Shown here: positions 9,758-18,566 of the stretch, in pieces
How positions within the stretch are numbered: position 1 is the stretch's first letter
Layout: each line of letters opens with the position of its first letter
Assembly (NCBI RefSeq): GCF_041320275.1
Contig: NZ_CP162023.1
Location: forward strand, 372,001 to 436,000
DNA: 64,000 nucleotides
Source: Mumia sp. Pv4-285
Lineage (GTDB): Bacteria > Actinomycetota > Actinomycetes > Propionibacteriales > Nocardioidaceae
Direction of reading: 5' to 3'
Program-made: the position numbers and the translations under genes
The notes under the pieces: model-generated
What the model saw: the letters and a program-made list of their open reading frames with translations, nothing else
What the model was told of the DNA's origin: nothing
Databases searched by the model: none

Positions 9758-11986
9758 GTGGGAGACGATCCGGCAGGCACTGCGGCCGACACTGAGACGA
9801 CCGGCATCCGTGCAGTGATGAGGATCCCGGCGTTCCGCCGGTTCTGGGCGGCGCTCGGCGTCGCGTCGCTGGCGGACTGGATCGGCCTGCTCGCGCTGAC
9901 CGCGTTCGCCAACGACATCGCGACCGGCTACGCCGGCAAGAACTTCGCGATCGCGGGCGTCCTCTTCGCCCGTCTCGCGCCCGCGCTGGTGATCGGCCCG
10001 TTCGGTGGCTACGTCGCCGACCGGCTCGACCGGCGTCTCGTCCTGACGACCGGCCTGTTCCTGCGGGCCGTCATCTTCGCGAGCATCCCGCTGGTCGGCA
10101 CTCTCTGGTGGCTGCTGGTCGCGACCGTCCTCATCGAGGCGGTCAACGCGGTCTGGATGCCGACCAAGGACGCCACGGTCCCGACGCTCGTCTCACGCGA
10201 CCAGCTCGAGGACGCCAACCGCATCAACCTGGCCACCACGTACGGCTCGGCGCTGCCGGCGGCGGTCCTCTTCATCGTCGCCACCTTCGCCACCAAGGTC
10301 GTGGACGGACTGTCGCCGGTGACGATCCCGCCGGTGGACCCGGTGATGTACGTCGTCGCGGCCGCGTTCGCGATCGGCGGCTTCATCTTCCTCGGCGTCC
10401 GCGGCATGCCGTCGGGTGGTGCCGTCCCCGAGGACGAGCAGGTCGGCATCTTCCGCACGATCGGCGACGGCTGGGCGTACGTCTTCAAGACCCCGCTCAT
10501 CCGCGGCCTGGTCGTCGGCATCGTCGGCGCATTCGCGTGCGGCGGTGTCGTGATCGGTCTCGGTCGGGTGTTCGTCGGCGACCTCGGTGCCGGCGACCCC
10601 GGCTACGGCACGCTGTTCGGCGCGGTGTTCCTCGGCCTCGGCCTCGGCATGTGGCGCGGCCCGTCGGTCCTCCCGCAGGTGAGCCGACCGCGGCTCTTCG
10701 GTGTCGCGCTGTTCGGGGCCGGCATCGGCCTGTTCGTCACGGCACTCGTCCACAACATGGCGCTGGTCTCGCTGCTCGTCATCGTGGTCGGCTTCTGTGC
10801 GGGAGTCGCCTGGATCACCGGTTACACGCTGCTCGGCCTCGAGGTCGACGAGCAGATGCGCGGCCGGACCTTCGCGTTCGTCCAGTCGATGGTGCGGCTC
10901 ACGCTCGCTGCGGTGCTGGCGATCGCGCCGCTCGTGTCCGGCGTCATCGGCTCGCACACCGTGCAGATGCGCGACCTGGGCCAGTACACGTACACCGGGT
11001 CCCAGATCACGATCCTGATCTCGTCGCTGTTCGCGATCGTGTTCGGTCTGCTCGCGTTCCGTCAGATGAACGACCGGCACGGGCTCTCGTTCATCGCCGA
11101 GGTCCGCCAGGATGCGCGGACGGCTCCGGCCTACTCGCAGAGCGGCCTCTTCATCGCCTTCGAGGGCGGTGAGGGTGCGGGCAAGTCGACGCAGGCCTGG
11201 ATGCTCGCGGAGGCGTTGCGCGCCGACGGATACCGCGTGCTCCTCACCCGCGAGCCGGGCGCGACCGAGGTCGGCGCCACGGTGCGCTCGATCGTTCTCG
11301 ACCCCGCGACGGGTGAGCTCTCCCCCCGCACGGAGATGCTCCTGTACGCCGCCGACAAGGCCGAGCACCTCCGGCAGGTCGTCTCGCCGGCGCTGGAGCG
11401 TGGAGACATCGTCATCACCGACCGCTACGTCGACTCGACCCTCGCCTACCAGGCAGGCGGACGCGGCCTCGACCTCGGAGAGGTGGAGTTCGTCGCGCGC
11501 TGGGCGACGTCGCGGCTGCGCCCCCACCTGACGGTCCTGCTCGACGTCGCCCCCACGCTCGGGCGTTCGCGATTCGGTGAGGCCGACCGGCTCGAGGCGG
11601 AGCCCGAGGAGTTCCACCAGCGGGTCCGCGACACCTTCCTCGAGCTGGCGTCCAAGGACCGCGACCACTACATGGTCGTCCGCGCAGACCGCGGCGTCGT
11701 CGACATCGCCGACGCGGTGCTCGACCGGCTCCAGCCCCTGCTGGGCCACGTCGTCCGTGTGATCGAGCCGATGCGGCCGCCACCGGCAGGTTCGCCGTTC
11801 GAGCACCGTCCGTCGCCGGTCGCGCCGTCCGGGATGGGCGACGGAGGATCGTCGCGCGCACCGGTCGACCCCTCCGCCCTCGAGGAGCACGTCGAGTCGG
11901 TCGAGCAGGCGTTCCGCGGGTTCGGCGAGTCCGAGCGCCCGGACGAGCCGCGCTCGCAGGCTCGCGCTCCTCAGGACGAGCGATGA
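9758..11986 (+). CDS. tmk: Fusion protein: MFS transporter-like domain + thymidylate kinase
   Basis: A 742-residue fusion. Residues ~20-455 are a 12-helix MFS domain (VADRLDRRLVLTTG loop between helices 2 and 3). Residues ~463-670 are a complete dTMP kinase: P-loop FEGGEGAGKST, DRY motif ITDRYVDSTLAYQAGGRG, and LTREPGATEVG. It phosphorylates dTMP to dTDP for DNA synthesis. A Pro/Ser/Glu-rich tail follows. GTG 9758 is chosen because TACCCT lies six bases upstream (9746-9751), as in leaderless genes; ATG 9818 is the alternative. holB overlaps the stop by 4 bases, the usual tmk-holB order. The fusion is known in actinobacteria; the transported substrate, if any, is not. Confidence 0.92.
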   Translation: MGDDPAGTAADTETTGIRAVMRIPAFRRFWAALGVASLADWIGLLALTAFANDIATGYAGKNFAIAGVLFARLAPALVIGPFGGYVADRLDRRLVLTTGLFLRAVIFASIPLVGTLWWLLVATVLIEAVNAVWMPTKDATVPTLVSRDQLEDANRINLATTYGSALPAAVLFIVATFATKVVDGLSPVTIPPVDPVMYVVAAAFAIGGFIFLGVRGMPSGGAVPEDEQVGIFRTIGDGWAYVFKTPLIRGLVVGIVGAFACGGVVIGLGRVFVGDLGAGDPGYGTLFGAVFLGLGLGMWRGPSVLPQVSRPRLFGVALFGAGIGLFVTALVHNMALVSLLVIVVGFCAGVAWITGYTLLGLEVDEQMRGRTFAFVQSMVRLTLAAVLAIAPLVSGVIGSHTVQMRDLGQYTYTGSQITILISSLFAIVFGLLAFRQMNDRHGLSFIAEVRQDARTAPAYSQSGLFIAFEGGEGAGKSTQAWMLAEALRADGYRVLLTREPGATEVGATVRSIVLDPATGELSPRTEMLLYAADKAEHLRQVVSPALERGDIVITDRYVDSTLAYQAGGRGLDLGEVEFVARWATSRLRPHLTVLLDVAPTLGRSRFGEADRLEAEPEEFHQRVRDTFLELASKDRDHYMVVRADRGVVDIADAVLDRLQPLLGHVVRVIEPMRPPPAGSPFEHRPSPVAPSGMGDGGSSRAPVDPSALEEHVESVEQAFRGFGESERPDEPRSQARAPQDER

Positions 11987-13140
11987 CGGTCTGGGACGAC
12001 CTGGTCGGCCAGGACGCGGTCGTCGACACGCTGCGTACGGCCGTGGGCGCCGCGCAGGAGCGGCTCGCCGGAGGCCCTGGCGGGGCGATGACGCATGCGT
12101 GGTTGTTCACCGGTCCTCCCGGGTCGGGGCGCTCCAACGCCGCGCGTGCGTTCGCGGCCGCGCTGCAGTGCCTCGAGGGTGGCTGCGGTGTGTGTCGAGC
12201 CTGTCGTACGGCGTTGGCCGGCGCGCACCCCGACGTCTCCCTCGTCAGCACCGACGGCCTCAGCATCGACGTCGCCGAGGTGCGCGAGCAGGTCCGGCTC
12301 GCGGCGCTGCGTCCCAGCGACGGGCGGTGGCAGGTGGTCGTGGTCGAGGACGCCGACCGGCTCACCGAGAAGGCGGCCGACGCGCTGCTCAAGAGTCTTG
12401 AGGAGCCGCCCCCTCGTACGGTGTGGATGCTGTGCGCGCCGACGGCCGAGGACGTGATCGTGACGATCCGCTCGCGCTCGCGTCAGGTCGTCCTCCGTAC
12501 GCCGCCGGTCGCCGCCGTTGCGCAGATGCTGGCCGTCAGGGAGCAAATCTCTCCCGACCTGGCGCTTCAGGCGGCCCGTGCCGCCCAGGGGCACGTCGGC
12601 CGGGCGCGCGCACTGGCGACGAAAGAAGCAGTCCGCGAGCGCAGGCGAGCGGTGCTGGCGATCCCGGGTTCGCTGACGTCGATCGGCGCCTGTCTCGATG
12701 CTGCCGCGACGATCACGCAGACCGCCTCGGCCCAGGCCGACGAGGTCGCCGAACGCCTGGAGGACACCGAGCGCGACGCGCTCAAGATGGAGTTCGGCGT
12801 CGAGGACCGAGGGCGTCGTCCGGCCGGCTACGCCGGTCGGCTCGGCGCGCTGGAGAAGGACCACAAGCGTCGCCGGACGCGCATCGCCCGCGACTCGATC
12901 GACGGTGTGCTGATCGACCTGCTGTCCTACTACCGCGACGTCCTCGCGACGCAGACGGCCCCAGGAGCCGAGCTGGTGAATGCCGACGTCGCCGACGGTG
13001 TGCGGCGACTCGCGGACGCCGGGACGGCCGAGCAGACCCTCGTACGCATCGAGGCGATCCTCGCGTGCCGCGAGGCCCTCGAGGCCAACGCCGCACCCCA
13101 GCTCGCGCTCGAGCACCTGCTGCTCCAGCTGCGACTCTGA
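11983..13140 (+). CDS. holB: DNA polymerase III subunit delta'
   Basis: A 385-residue clamp-loader subunit that helps place the beta clamp on DNA. It has the P-loop-like GPPGSGRSNAAR, in which Arg replaces the catalytic Lys as expected for the ATPase-inactive delta' subunit. A zinc-binding set of four Cys (CLEGGCGVCRAC) and the VVVEDADRLTEKAADALLK segment follow. Its start overlaps the tmk stop (ATGA), giving translational coupling. Confidence 0.94.
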   Translation: MTVWDDLVGQDAVVDTLRTAVGAAQERLAGGPGGAMTHAWLFTGPPGSGRSNAARAFAAALQCLEGGCGVCRACRTALAGAHPDVSLVSTDGLSIDVAEVREQVRLAALRPSDGRWQVVVVEDADRLTEKAADALLKSLEEPPPRTVWMLCAPTAEDVIVTIRSRSRQVVLRTPPVAAVAQMLAVREQISPDLALQAARAAQGHVGRARALATKEAVRERRRAVLAIPGSLTSIGACLDAAATITQTASAQADEVAERLEDTERDALKMEFGVEDRGRRPAGYAGRLGALEKDHKRRRTRIARDSIDGVLIDLLSYYRDVLATQTAPGAELVNADVADGVRRLADAGTAEQTLVRIEAILACREALEANAAPQLALEHLLLQLRL

Positions 13141-13237
13141 ACCCTCAGCACTCCCTGTGGATCGTCTCAACCGGTTGTCAGGAATCTCCCGTACGTTGGC
13201 TGCACGCCCAAGTTCACGTCGCCCGAAAGGAGTCGCA

Positions 13238-14767
13238 GTGCGTCGAAGCATCATCGCTGTCGTCGTCGTCGCACTGCTGGGCCTGAGCGCGTGTGGGAGC
13301 GCCGCAGACTCACGCGACTCCGGGCTCACGAACGGCACTCCGACGAGCGAGCCGCCGCCCGCAGACGACCTCGACCCGGCCCTGCAGGCCTTCTACGAGC
13401 AGGACGTCTCGTGGGACAAGTGCGGGCGCTACGAGTGTGCGAGTGCCGAGGTGCCGCTCGACTACGCCGCCCCTGACGGAGAGCGGGTCACGCTGCAGCT
13501 GCGCCGTCTGCCCGCCGGTGACCCAGGTGCGCGGGTTGGCTCCTTGTTCATCAACCCCGGAGGTCCTGGCGGCTCGGGCGTCGACTACGTCGCGAGCTTC
13601 ACCGCCAGCGCCGGCGACGACGTCCTCGACGCCTACGACGTGGTCGGGTTCGACCCGCGCGGCGTCGGAGCGAGCACGCCGTTGGAGTGTGCCGACACCG
13701 CTCAGCTCGATGCCTACGTCAACACCGACCCGACGCCCGACGACGCGTCCGAGGAGCAGGCCTACTACGACGCCGCCAAGACGCTCGGCGAGCGCTGCCA
13801 GTCCCAGTCGGGTGACCTCGCGTCCCATGTGTCGACCGTCGAGGTGGCCAAGGACCTCGACATCCTGCGGGCCGTCGTCGGTGACTCGTCGCTGCACTAC
13901 CTGGGCGCCTCGTACGGCACGATGATCGGCGCCACCTACGCCGAGCTGTTCCCGAAGCGTGCGGGGCGACTGGTGCTCGACGGCGCCATCGACCCCACGA
14001 TCGACGCGGAGGGCCTCAACCGTGGCCAGGCCGAGGGCTTCCAGACCGCCCTCGTTGCCTACCTCGAGTCGTGCACGAAGGACGCCGACTGCCCGCTCGG
14101 CAACGACGTCGACGCTGCCCAGCAGAAGCTCTCGGACTTCCTCGGCGACCTCGACCAGAACCCGTTGGCCACGTCGACGTCCGGACGACCGCTGACGGAG
14201 GCGCTCGGCTTCTACGGCATCGCGGTCACCCTCTACGTCGAGGAATACTGGGAGCTCCTGACGCGAGCACTGCGTCAGGCGTTCGACGGCAACGGCACGC
14301 AGCTGCTGTTCCTCGCCGACCAATACCTCTCCCGCGACGAGAACGGCTACACCGACAACTCGGTCGTCGCTCTGAACGCCGTGAACTGCCTGGACGACCC
14401 GTCCACGGTGACGCTCGACCAGGCGCGCGACTCGCAGGCGGAGTTCACCGAGGCCTCCCCGGTGTTCGGGCGCAGCTTCGCGTGGTCGCCGGTCACCTGC
14501 ACCGCGTGGCCGATCAAACCGGCAGAGCCTGCGCCTGAGATCGACGCGGCCGGTGCACCGCCGATCGTCGTCGTCGGCACGACGCGCGACCCGGCCACCC
14601 CCTACCGATGGGCGCAGGCGATGGCCGCGCAGCTCGACTCAGGGGTCCTCGTGAGCCGAGACGGTGACGGTCACACCGGCTACTCGATGGGCAACGAGTG
14701 CGTCGACGACGCCGTTGACGACTTCCTGGTCACGGGCACCCCGCCGAAGGACGGTCTGGAGTGCTGA
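13238..14767 (+). CDS. Secreted alpha/beta hydrolase lipoprotein, tripeptidyl aminopeptidase (TAP) type
   Basis: A 509-residue exported hydrolase. The signal peptide ends in lipobox LSAC near residue 19. The catalytic core has the oxyanion segment FINPGGPGGSG, nucleophile elbow GASYGT, and acid and base in TTRDPATPY and GDGHTGYS; the last part matches the TAP C-terminal domain. Relatives (Streptomyces Slp/Tap) remove tripeptides from secreted proteins. GTG 13238 is preceded by GAAAGGAG, seven bases away. Peptidase activity is inferred from family; esterase activity is possible. Confidence 0.88.
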   Translation: MRRSIIAVVVVALLGLSACGSAADSRDSGLTNGTPTSEPPPADDLDPALQAFYEQDVSWDKCGRYECASAEVPLDYAAPDGERVTLQLRRLPAGDPGARVGSLFINPGGPGGSGVDYVASFTASAGDDVLDAYDVVGFDPRGVGASTPLECADTAQLDAYVNTDPTPDDASEEQAYYDAAKTLGERCQSQSGDLASHVSTVEVAKDLDILRAVVGDSSLHYLGASYGTMIGATYAELFPKRAGRLVLDGAIDPTIDAEGLNRGQAEGFQTALVAYLESCTKDADCPLGNDVDAAQQKLSDFLGDLDQNPLATSTSGRPLTEALGFYGIAVTLYVEEYWELLTRALRQAFDGNGTQLLFLADQYLSRDENGYTDNSVVALNAVNCLDDPSTVTLDQARDSQAEFTEASPVFGRSFAWSPVTCTAWPIKPAEPAPEIDAAGAPPIVVVGTTRDPATPYRWAQAMAAQLDSGVLVSRDGDGHTGYSMGNECVDDAVDDFLVTGTPPKDGLEC

Positions 14768-14791
14768 GCTCGCCGCCGGGTGCCCTTCCGC

Positions 14792-14830
14792 TGGTCGAGT
14801 AGGGCGAGGAACGAGCCCGTATCGAGACCG
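14792..14830. repeat. Short intergenic palindromic repeat (GGTCGAGTA...TATCGAGACC)
   Basis: The stretch begins TGGTCGAGTAGGGCGAG and ends GTATCGAGACC, an imperfect palindrome of ~39 bases between two convergent genes. I recall closely similar elements being abundant between genes in Nocardioides and relatives, which would make it a REP-like repeat, but no second copy was noticed in this window. Just after it, ACCCGACC and GGTCGGGT (about 14835-14864) could form a terminator stem. Confidence 0.5.
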
Positions 14831-14907
14831 ACGACCCGACCGACCCCCCCAAGCCGCCGGGTCGGGTGCGCGATCCCCCCGTCCGCACCCGGCCCGGCTT
14901 CCACGTC

Positions 14908-15306
14908 TCAGGGAAGCCGGCCCATGATCCGGTCGACCTCCACGACGATCGCGACGCGGTCGGGATTCTCCCGCGGCTGCCGGTAGCGCTGCGCGTACCG
15001 GCGTACGGCGTCGGCGATCTCGTCGGGGTCACGGGTGACGCGGGCGACGCCCTCGAGGGTGAGCCAGTGTGCGCCGTCGATGTGGCCGAACGCGATGCGT
15101 GCCGGGCCCTCGCTCGCCTCGACGTTGCGCACCTTGACCGAACCCTGGTTCGTGATCACACGGGCGGTGCGCGTCGGTGCGTCGTACGTGACACCGACCG
15201 GGACGACGTGCGGGGTCCCGTCCGGGCGCAGGGTCGTCACGGTCGCCAGATGGTACGTGCTCATGAACTCGACGAGGGCCGCGTCGTCGAAGGCGATGCG
15301 GGGCAT
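14908..15306 (-). CDS. Pyridoxamine 5'-phosphate oxidase-like split-barrel flavoprotein
   Basis: A 132-residue FMN/F420-binding split-barrel protein. The family pattern is clear: LATVTTLRPDGTPHVVPVG, then ITNQGSVKVRNV, and ITLEGVARVT-like strand HWLTLEGVARVTRD. Small actinobacterial members use FMN, F420 or haem, and the sequence does not settle which. Its ATG shares one base with the stop of the upstream chorismate mutase gene (TGATG at 15304-15308), so the two are co-translated. Confidence 0.85.
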   Translation of the reverse strand: MPRIAFDDAALVEFMSTYHLATVTTLRPDGTPHVVPVGVTYDAPTRTARVITNQGSVKVRNVEASEGPARIAFGHIDGAHWLTLEGVARVTRDPDEIADAVRRYAQRYRQPRENPDRVAIVVEVDRIMGRLP

Positions 15307-15626
15307 CAGCCGCGGAAGGCTTCGTGGTGGCGGATGACCTCGGAGATGATGAAGTTGAGGAACTTCTCGGCGAAGGCCGGGTCGAGGTCTGCATCGGCGG
15401 CGAGTGCGCGGAGGCGAGCGATCTGACGGGCCTCGCGCTCGGGATCGGCCGGCGGGAGGTCGTAGTCGGCCTTGAGCCGGCCCACTCGCTTCGTGCACTT
15501 GAACCGCTCCGCGAGGATGTGGACCAGCGCAGCGTCGATGTTGTCGATGCTCGCGCGCATCGACTCCAGCTCGGCGAGGGCGGTCGGATCGGCGTTGCCG
15601 GGCGACGGCTCGAGGGGTTCGCTCAC
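15306..15626 (-). CDS. Chorismate mutase, AroQ type
   Basis: A 106-residue all-helical chorismate mutase converting chorismate to prephenate for Phe/Tyr synthesis. It shows the helix-1 pattern MRASIDNIDAALVHILAERF with the catalytic-type Arg, and VGRLKADYDLPPADPEREA with Lys and later Arg. GTG 15626 is preferred over upstream starts because it begins right before the conserved region, and TAGACT lies eight bases upstream on the minus strand. Low-activity stand-alone actinobacterial enzymes like this are often stimulated by DAHP synthase (family knowledge). Confidence 0.88.
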   Translation of the reverse strand: MSEPLEPSPGNADPTALAELESMRASIDNIDAALVHILAERFKCTKRVGRLKADYDLPPADPEREARQIARLRALAADADLDPAFAEKFLNFIISEVIRHHEAFRG

Positions 15627-15651
15627 GTGACCAGAGTCTACGGCCCCCGCA

Positions 15652-15681
15652 TTGGGGTGCCGGGAGCGTCTCGGATACACT
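15652..15681 (+). promoter_or_regulatory. Likely promoter of tRNA-Thr
   Basis: TTGGGG (15652-15657) and TACACT (15676-15681) are separated by 18 bases and lie ~36 bases before the tRNA. They fit an actinobacterial housekeeping promoter with a short 5' leader. Confidence 0.5.
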
Positions 15682-15717
15682 CGTCCTCGGCCAGCGGGCG
15701 ATCCTCGCGAGGCCGTC

Positions 15718-15793
15718 GCCGCCTTAGCTCAGTCGGCAGAGCGTCTCACTCGTAATGAGAAGGTCGTCGGTTCGATTCCGACAGGCGGCTCCA
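15718..15793 (+). tRNA. tRNA-Thr (anticodon CGT)
   Basis: A complete cloverleaf. Acceptor GCCGCCT pairs with AGGCGGC; the D-arm is GCTC AGTCGGCA GAGC. The anticodon stem TCTCA/TGAGA holds loop CTCGTAA (anticodon CGT), and the T-arm contains GGTTCGATTCC. The discriminator base is T and CCA is encoded at 15791-15793. It marks the junction between conserved genes and the accessory-looking block downstream, and tRNA 3' ends are common integration sites. Confidence 0.96.
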
Positions 15794-16253
15794 TTTATTC
15801 GGGCAGGTCAGAAGCCGGTTTCCGGCTCCTGGCGCCCGTCTCAGGAGCGAAGAATCGGCCCCCGTTAGCCGAAGTCATCTCACTTGCCTCCGGTCAGGCG
15901 TTCGATGAGGATGGCCGCCTCGTCCAGCAGCCTCTTGTCGGCCTGGCGGCATTCCGTCCTGGCCCTCGCCGGAGGGGCGCTTCGTGCTCCTCGTCTGGTC
16001 ATCAGTGGCGCTGCCGTTCGTTCTCCCCGCGACCTTCGTCGTGTTGGTCCTCATCCGATGGGCGATGGTGCGTGGCGGGAGTCCTATGCTGACGCCCTCG
16101 CGCGTCCTCGGCGTTCTTCGTCTGGCAATCCTCGTGATCCCTGCGGCCTGGCCCCCATGGCGGTTGCCAGTTAAAAGCACCAGCCCTGACCGCCGTAGAT
16201 TGTGAGCAACAAAGTCCGGCAGTCGCCGGAACCAAGCGGACCGTACTTGGCGA
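15794..16253. other. 460-base stretch after tRNA with no convincing gene
   Basis: No recognised gene is seen. AGCCGG/CCGGCT (15813-15827) can form a small hairpin. A short reading frame, GTG 15984 to 16205, would encode a 73-residue protein with one or two hydrophobic segments; support is only an upstream GGAGGGG. On the minus strand, codons ending at about 15890 read LLDEAAILIERLTGGK then stop, which looks like a gene 3' remnant. This would suit a decayed integration site, but no att repeat was found. Confidence 0.4.
16215..16230 (-). terminator. Likely terminator of the metal-chelate transport operon
   Basis: TCCGGC-AGTC-GCCGGA is a perfect 6-bp stem with a 4-base loop. It lies 24-39 bases after the MFS stop and is followed on the minus strand by CTTTGTT. 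Confidence 0.5.
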
Positions 16254-17519
16254 TCACACGTCGTTGCTGCCGAAGTCGCGGCGGCGAAGGCCAGTGCTCG
16301 TTGCGATGCCGAGGCTGACGGCGAGCACCGTGGCGGCCCCGCCCAGGGCGATGGGCACGCCGGTGAGCTGGGCCGCGAGTCCACCGAGCACTGCGCCGAA
16401 CGGGGTGCCGCCCCAGGCGATCATGCGTGCGGTGGTGTTGACCCGAGCCTGAAGGTGGTCGGGCGTGACGCGTTGGCGGGTGGCGATGCCGTTGAGGATC
16501 ACGAGCGTGTTCGAGAACGCCCAGCCCAGCAACAGGATCAGCACCGTGGTGTAGGACGGAGTTGCCGCGAGGCCGGCGACCGCGGGGACGCCGAGTGCCA
16601 GACCGCCCAGCGTCAGCCAGCCCGTGGGGAGTCGCCGCGACAGCCATGGGAGTGCGCTCGCGGCGAGGAAGCCGCCGGCCGCGGCCGCCGCGAGCATGAC
16701 GCCATACCTCCGTCCGTCGCCCGGGACTCCGAGCTCGTCGACCGCGAGGAGGACCAGCAGTGCGGTGACCGCGCCGCCGGCGATGGAGTTGCCGACCCCG
16801 ACGAGGGTGAGGTCGCGCACCGTCGGTTGCCGCAGCACGAACCGCAGTCCCTCGCGGATGTCGGCCCGGAGCGTTGCACGGATCACCGATTCATCCCCAG
16901 GCCCCCCGACCGCCAGCGGCCCCATCGGGGCCGCGATGGCGAGCACGAGAACGGCCGTGCCGACGTACGCCGCCGCGTCGACGCTCAGAGCCTGCGCTGC
17001 GCCGAGCCACGCGACCAGCAGTCCGCCGAGGGCGGGGGCGGCGATGGCGACGAGGGTTGAGCTCGTCCACACGAGGCTGTTGGCCGCGACGATCCGGTCG
17101 CGACCAACGATCGCAGGCAGCGCGCCGAACGCGGCCGCGTCGAACCAGACGAACGAGGTCGCCACCACAAGCACCACGACGAGCGCATGCGCGGGGGCCA
17201 GCAAGTCGGCGGCGTGCGCGAGCGGCACGGTGGTGAGTGCCGCCGCCGAGGACAGCTGGGCGGCAACCATCAGCCTTCGCCGCGGCACTCGGTCGGCGAC
17301 GGCGCCCGCGATCAACCCGAACATCAGGTAGGGCGCCACCTGGCCGGCCGCGACAAGGGCGGTGAGGAACGCGGATCCCGACAGCTGCAAGACGAGCAGC
17401 GGCATGGCGACTCCGGTCACCGCCGAGCCCGTGACTGCCACCACGCGAGCCGCCGTGAACAGCACGAGCGCGCGGTCGTGGCGCAGGCGCGCGGTGGTGA
17501 CCGGAGCCGCGGCACTCAT
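16254..17519 (-). CDS. MFS transporter, EntS-like exporter
   Basis: A 421-residue major facilitator with 12 predicted helices and the loop motif GAVADRVPRRRLM after helix 2. Its layout resembles the EntS/enterobactin-exporter group of MFS proteins. It is the last gene of the ABC importer operon: its ATG overlaps the binding-protein stop (ATGA at 17516-17519). Release of a metal chelator to pair with the importer is a reasonable inference; substrate is unproven. Confidence 0.87.
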   Translation of the reverse strand: MSAAAPVTTARLRHDRALVLFTAARVVAVTGSAVTGVAMPLLVLQLSGSAFLTALVAAGQVAPYLMFGLIAGAVADRVPRRRLMVAAQLSSAAALTTVPLAHAADLLAPAHALVVVLVVATSFVWFDAAAFGALPAIVGRDRIVAANSLVWTSSTLVAIAAPALGGLLVAWLGAAQALSVDAAAYVGTAVLVLAIAAPMGPLAVGGPGDESVIRATLRADIREGLRFVLRQPTVRDLTLVGVGNSIAGGAVTALLVLLAVDELGVPGDGRRYGVMLAAAAAGGFLAASALPWLSRRLPTGWLTLGGLALGVPAVAGLAATPSYTTVLILLLGWAFSNTLVILNGIATRQRVTPDHLQARVNTTARMIAWGGTPFGAVLGGLAAQLTGVPIALGGAATVLAVSLGIATSTGLRRRDFGSNDV

Positions 17520-18526
17520 CCGTGCAGGCCCTCGGCCACGACGCGCACGCCCTCGACCGCCGCCAGGGTGCCGGGCTGGACAAAGGTGTTGTCGACCGGC
17601 ACGAGGCGGCCTTGCCTGACCGCAGCGGTCTCGGCGAACGTCGAGGTGAGGTAGTCGATGGTCTCCTCTTCGTGCGCCGGACTGTTGACGGAGAAGACGA
17701 ACGCCTCGGGGTCTTCGGCCAGCACGGCCTCCGGACCGACCTCGGCGGCGAAGAAGTCGGCGAACAGACCGCCGTCGTCGTCGAAGACGCTCTTGCCGCC
17801 GGCGAGCCGCAACACGTCGAGCTCGATCGCGCCGCCGATCGCGTAGAGCTTGCCGCCTTCGACGTACACCTGCGCTGCGCGCACCGGGGGCTGGTCGGCG
17901 ATCGACTCAGCGACCTCTGCCAGTTCCTCGCGGGCGGTGGCCTCGAGCTCGGCCGCGCGGTTCTGCACACCGAAGACCTGCCCCAGGAACTCCAGGTCCG
18001 TGAAGGTGTCCTCGACGGCGCCGTCGGAACGGCGCTCGACGCAGCCACCGGTCGCGACGTAGCTCGCCGTGCCGAGCTTCTCGAGGTCGGCGTAGCCGGC
18101 GAAGCCCATCTCGGTGTCGAACTCGTACTCCGTCCCGCTCAGCACGAGGTCCGGGGTCTGGGAGATGAGCGTCTCCTTGTCGGGCGGCGTGTCGCTGCTG
18201 ATCGACGGGATCGCGTTGACCTCCTCTGCCAGCTCGGGGCTGGGTTCGCCCAGCCTGTGCTGAGCCTGGGCGACGATACGGTCGCCGACGCCGAGCTGGA
18301 TGAGGAGCTCGGTGATGCTGGGGTGGAGGCTGACTACCCGCTCTGCATTGTCGACGGTCACTTCGCGACCGCAGTTGGTCGTCGTCACGGGGTAGGGCGC
18401 GTCGCTTGACGTGGCCTGGGCCCTGTCGTCGTTCTGCGCGACGGTGCCGCATCCGCCGATGAGCAGCGCGGTCGCTACAGCGGAAGCGGGCGTCGCGAGG
18501 CGGGCGCGATGACGGATTGGGGACAT
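17516..18526 (-). CDS. ABC importer substrate-binding lipoprotein (iron-chelate/cobalamin type)
   Basis: A 336-residue type III periplasmic-binding protein (BtuF/FecB fold). The lipobox LIGGC ends the signal peptide. The two-lobe pattern starts VVSLHPSITELLIQLG, and the second lobe is near AAQVYVEGGKLYAIGG. Its neighbours are a FecCD permease and FecE ATPase upstream (40-base gap) and an MFS exporter downstream. It could bind a ferric siderophore, haem, cobalamin or, as in a described actinobacterial cassette, coenzyme F420-0. The Fur-type box in front of the operon favours a metal chelate. Confidence 0.88.
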   Translation of the reverse strand: MSPIRHRARLATPASAVATALLIGGCGTVAQNDDRAQATSSDAPYPVTTTNCGREVTVDNAERVVSLHPSITELLIQLGVGDRIVAQAQHRLGEPSPELAEEVNAIPSISSDTPPDKETLISQTPDLVLSGTEYEFDTEMGFAGYADLEKLGTASYVATGGCVERRSDGAVEDTFTDLEFLGQVFGVQNRAAELEATAREELAEVAESIADQPPVRAAQVYVEGGKLYAIGGAIELDVLRLAGGKSVFDDDGGLFADFFAAEVGPEAVLAEDPEAFVFSVNSPAHEEETIDYLTSTFAETAAVRQGRLVPVDNTFVQPGTLAAVEGVRVVAEGLHG

Positions 18527-18566
18527 GGTGATGCTCCTGTTTCTCGATGTGGGTGGGGCAGATGGT

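Noticed and set aside
11415-13338. Long minus-strand frames opposite tmk and holB
   Set aside because: Arg/Ala/Pro-rich composition and no domains; they mirror the high-GC third-codon bias of the real genes.
17522-18409. Plus-strand frame opposite the binding-protein gene
   Set aside because: No family features, no ribosome site, and the opposite strand encodes a clear lipoprotein.
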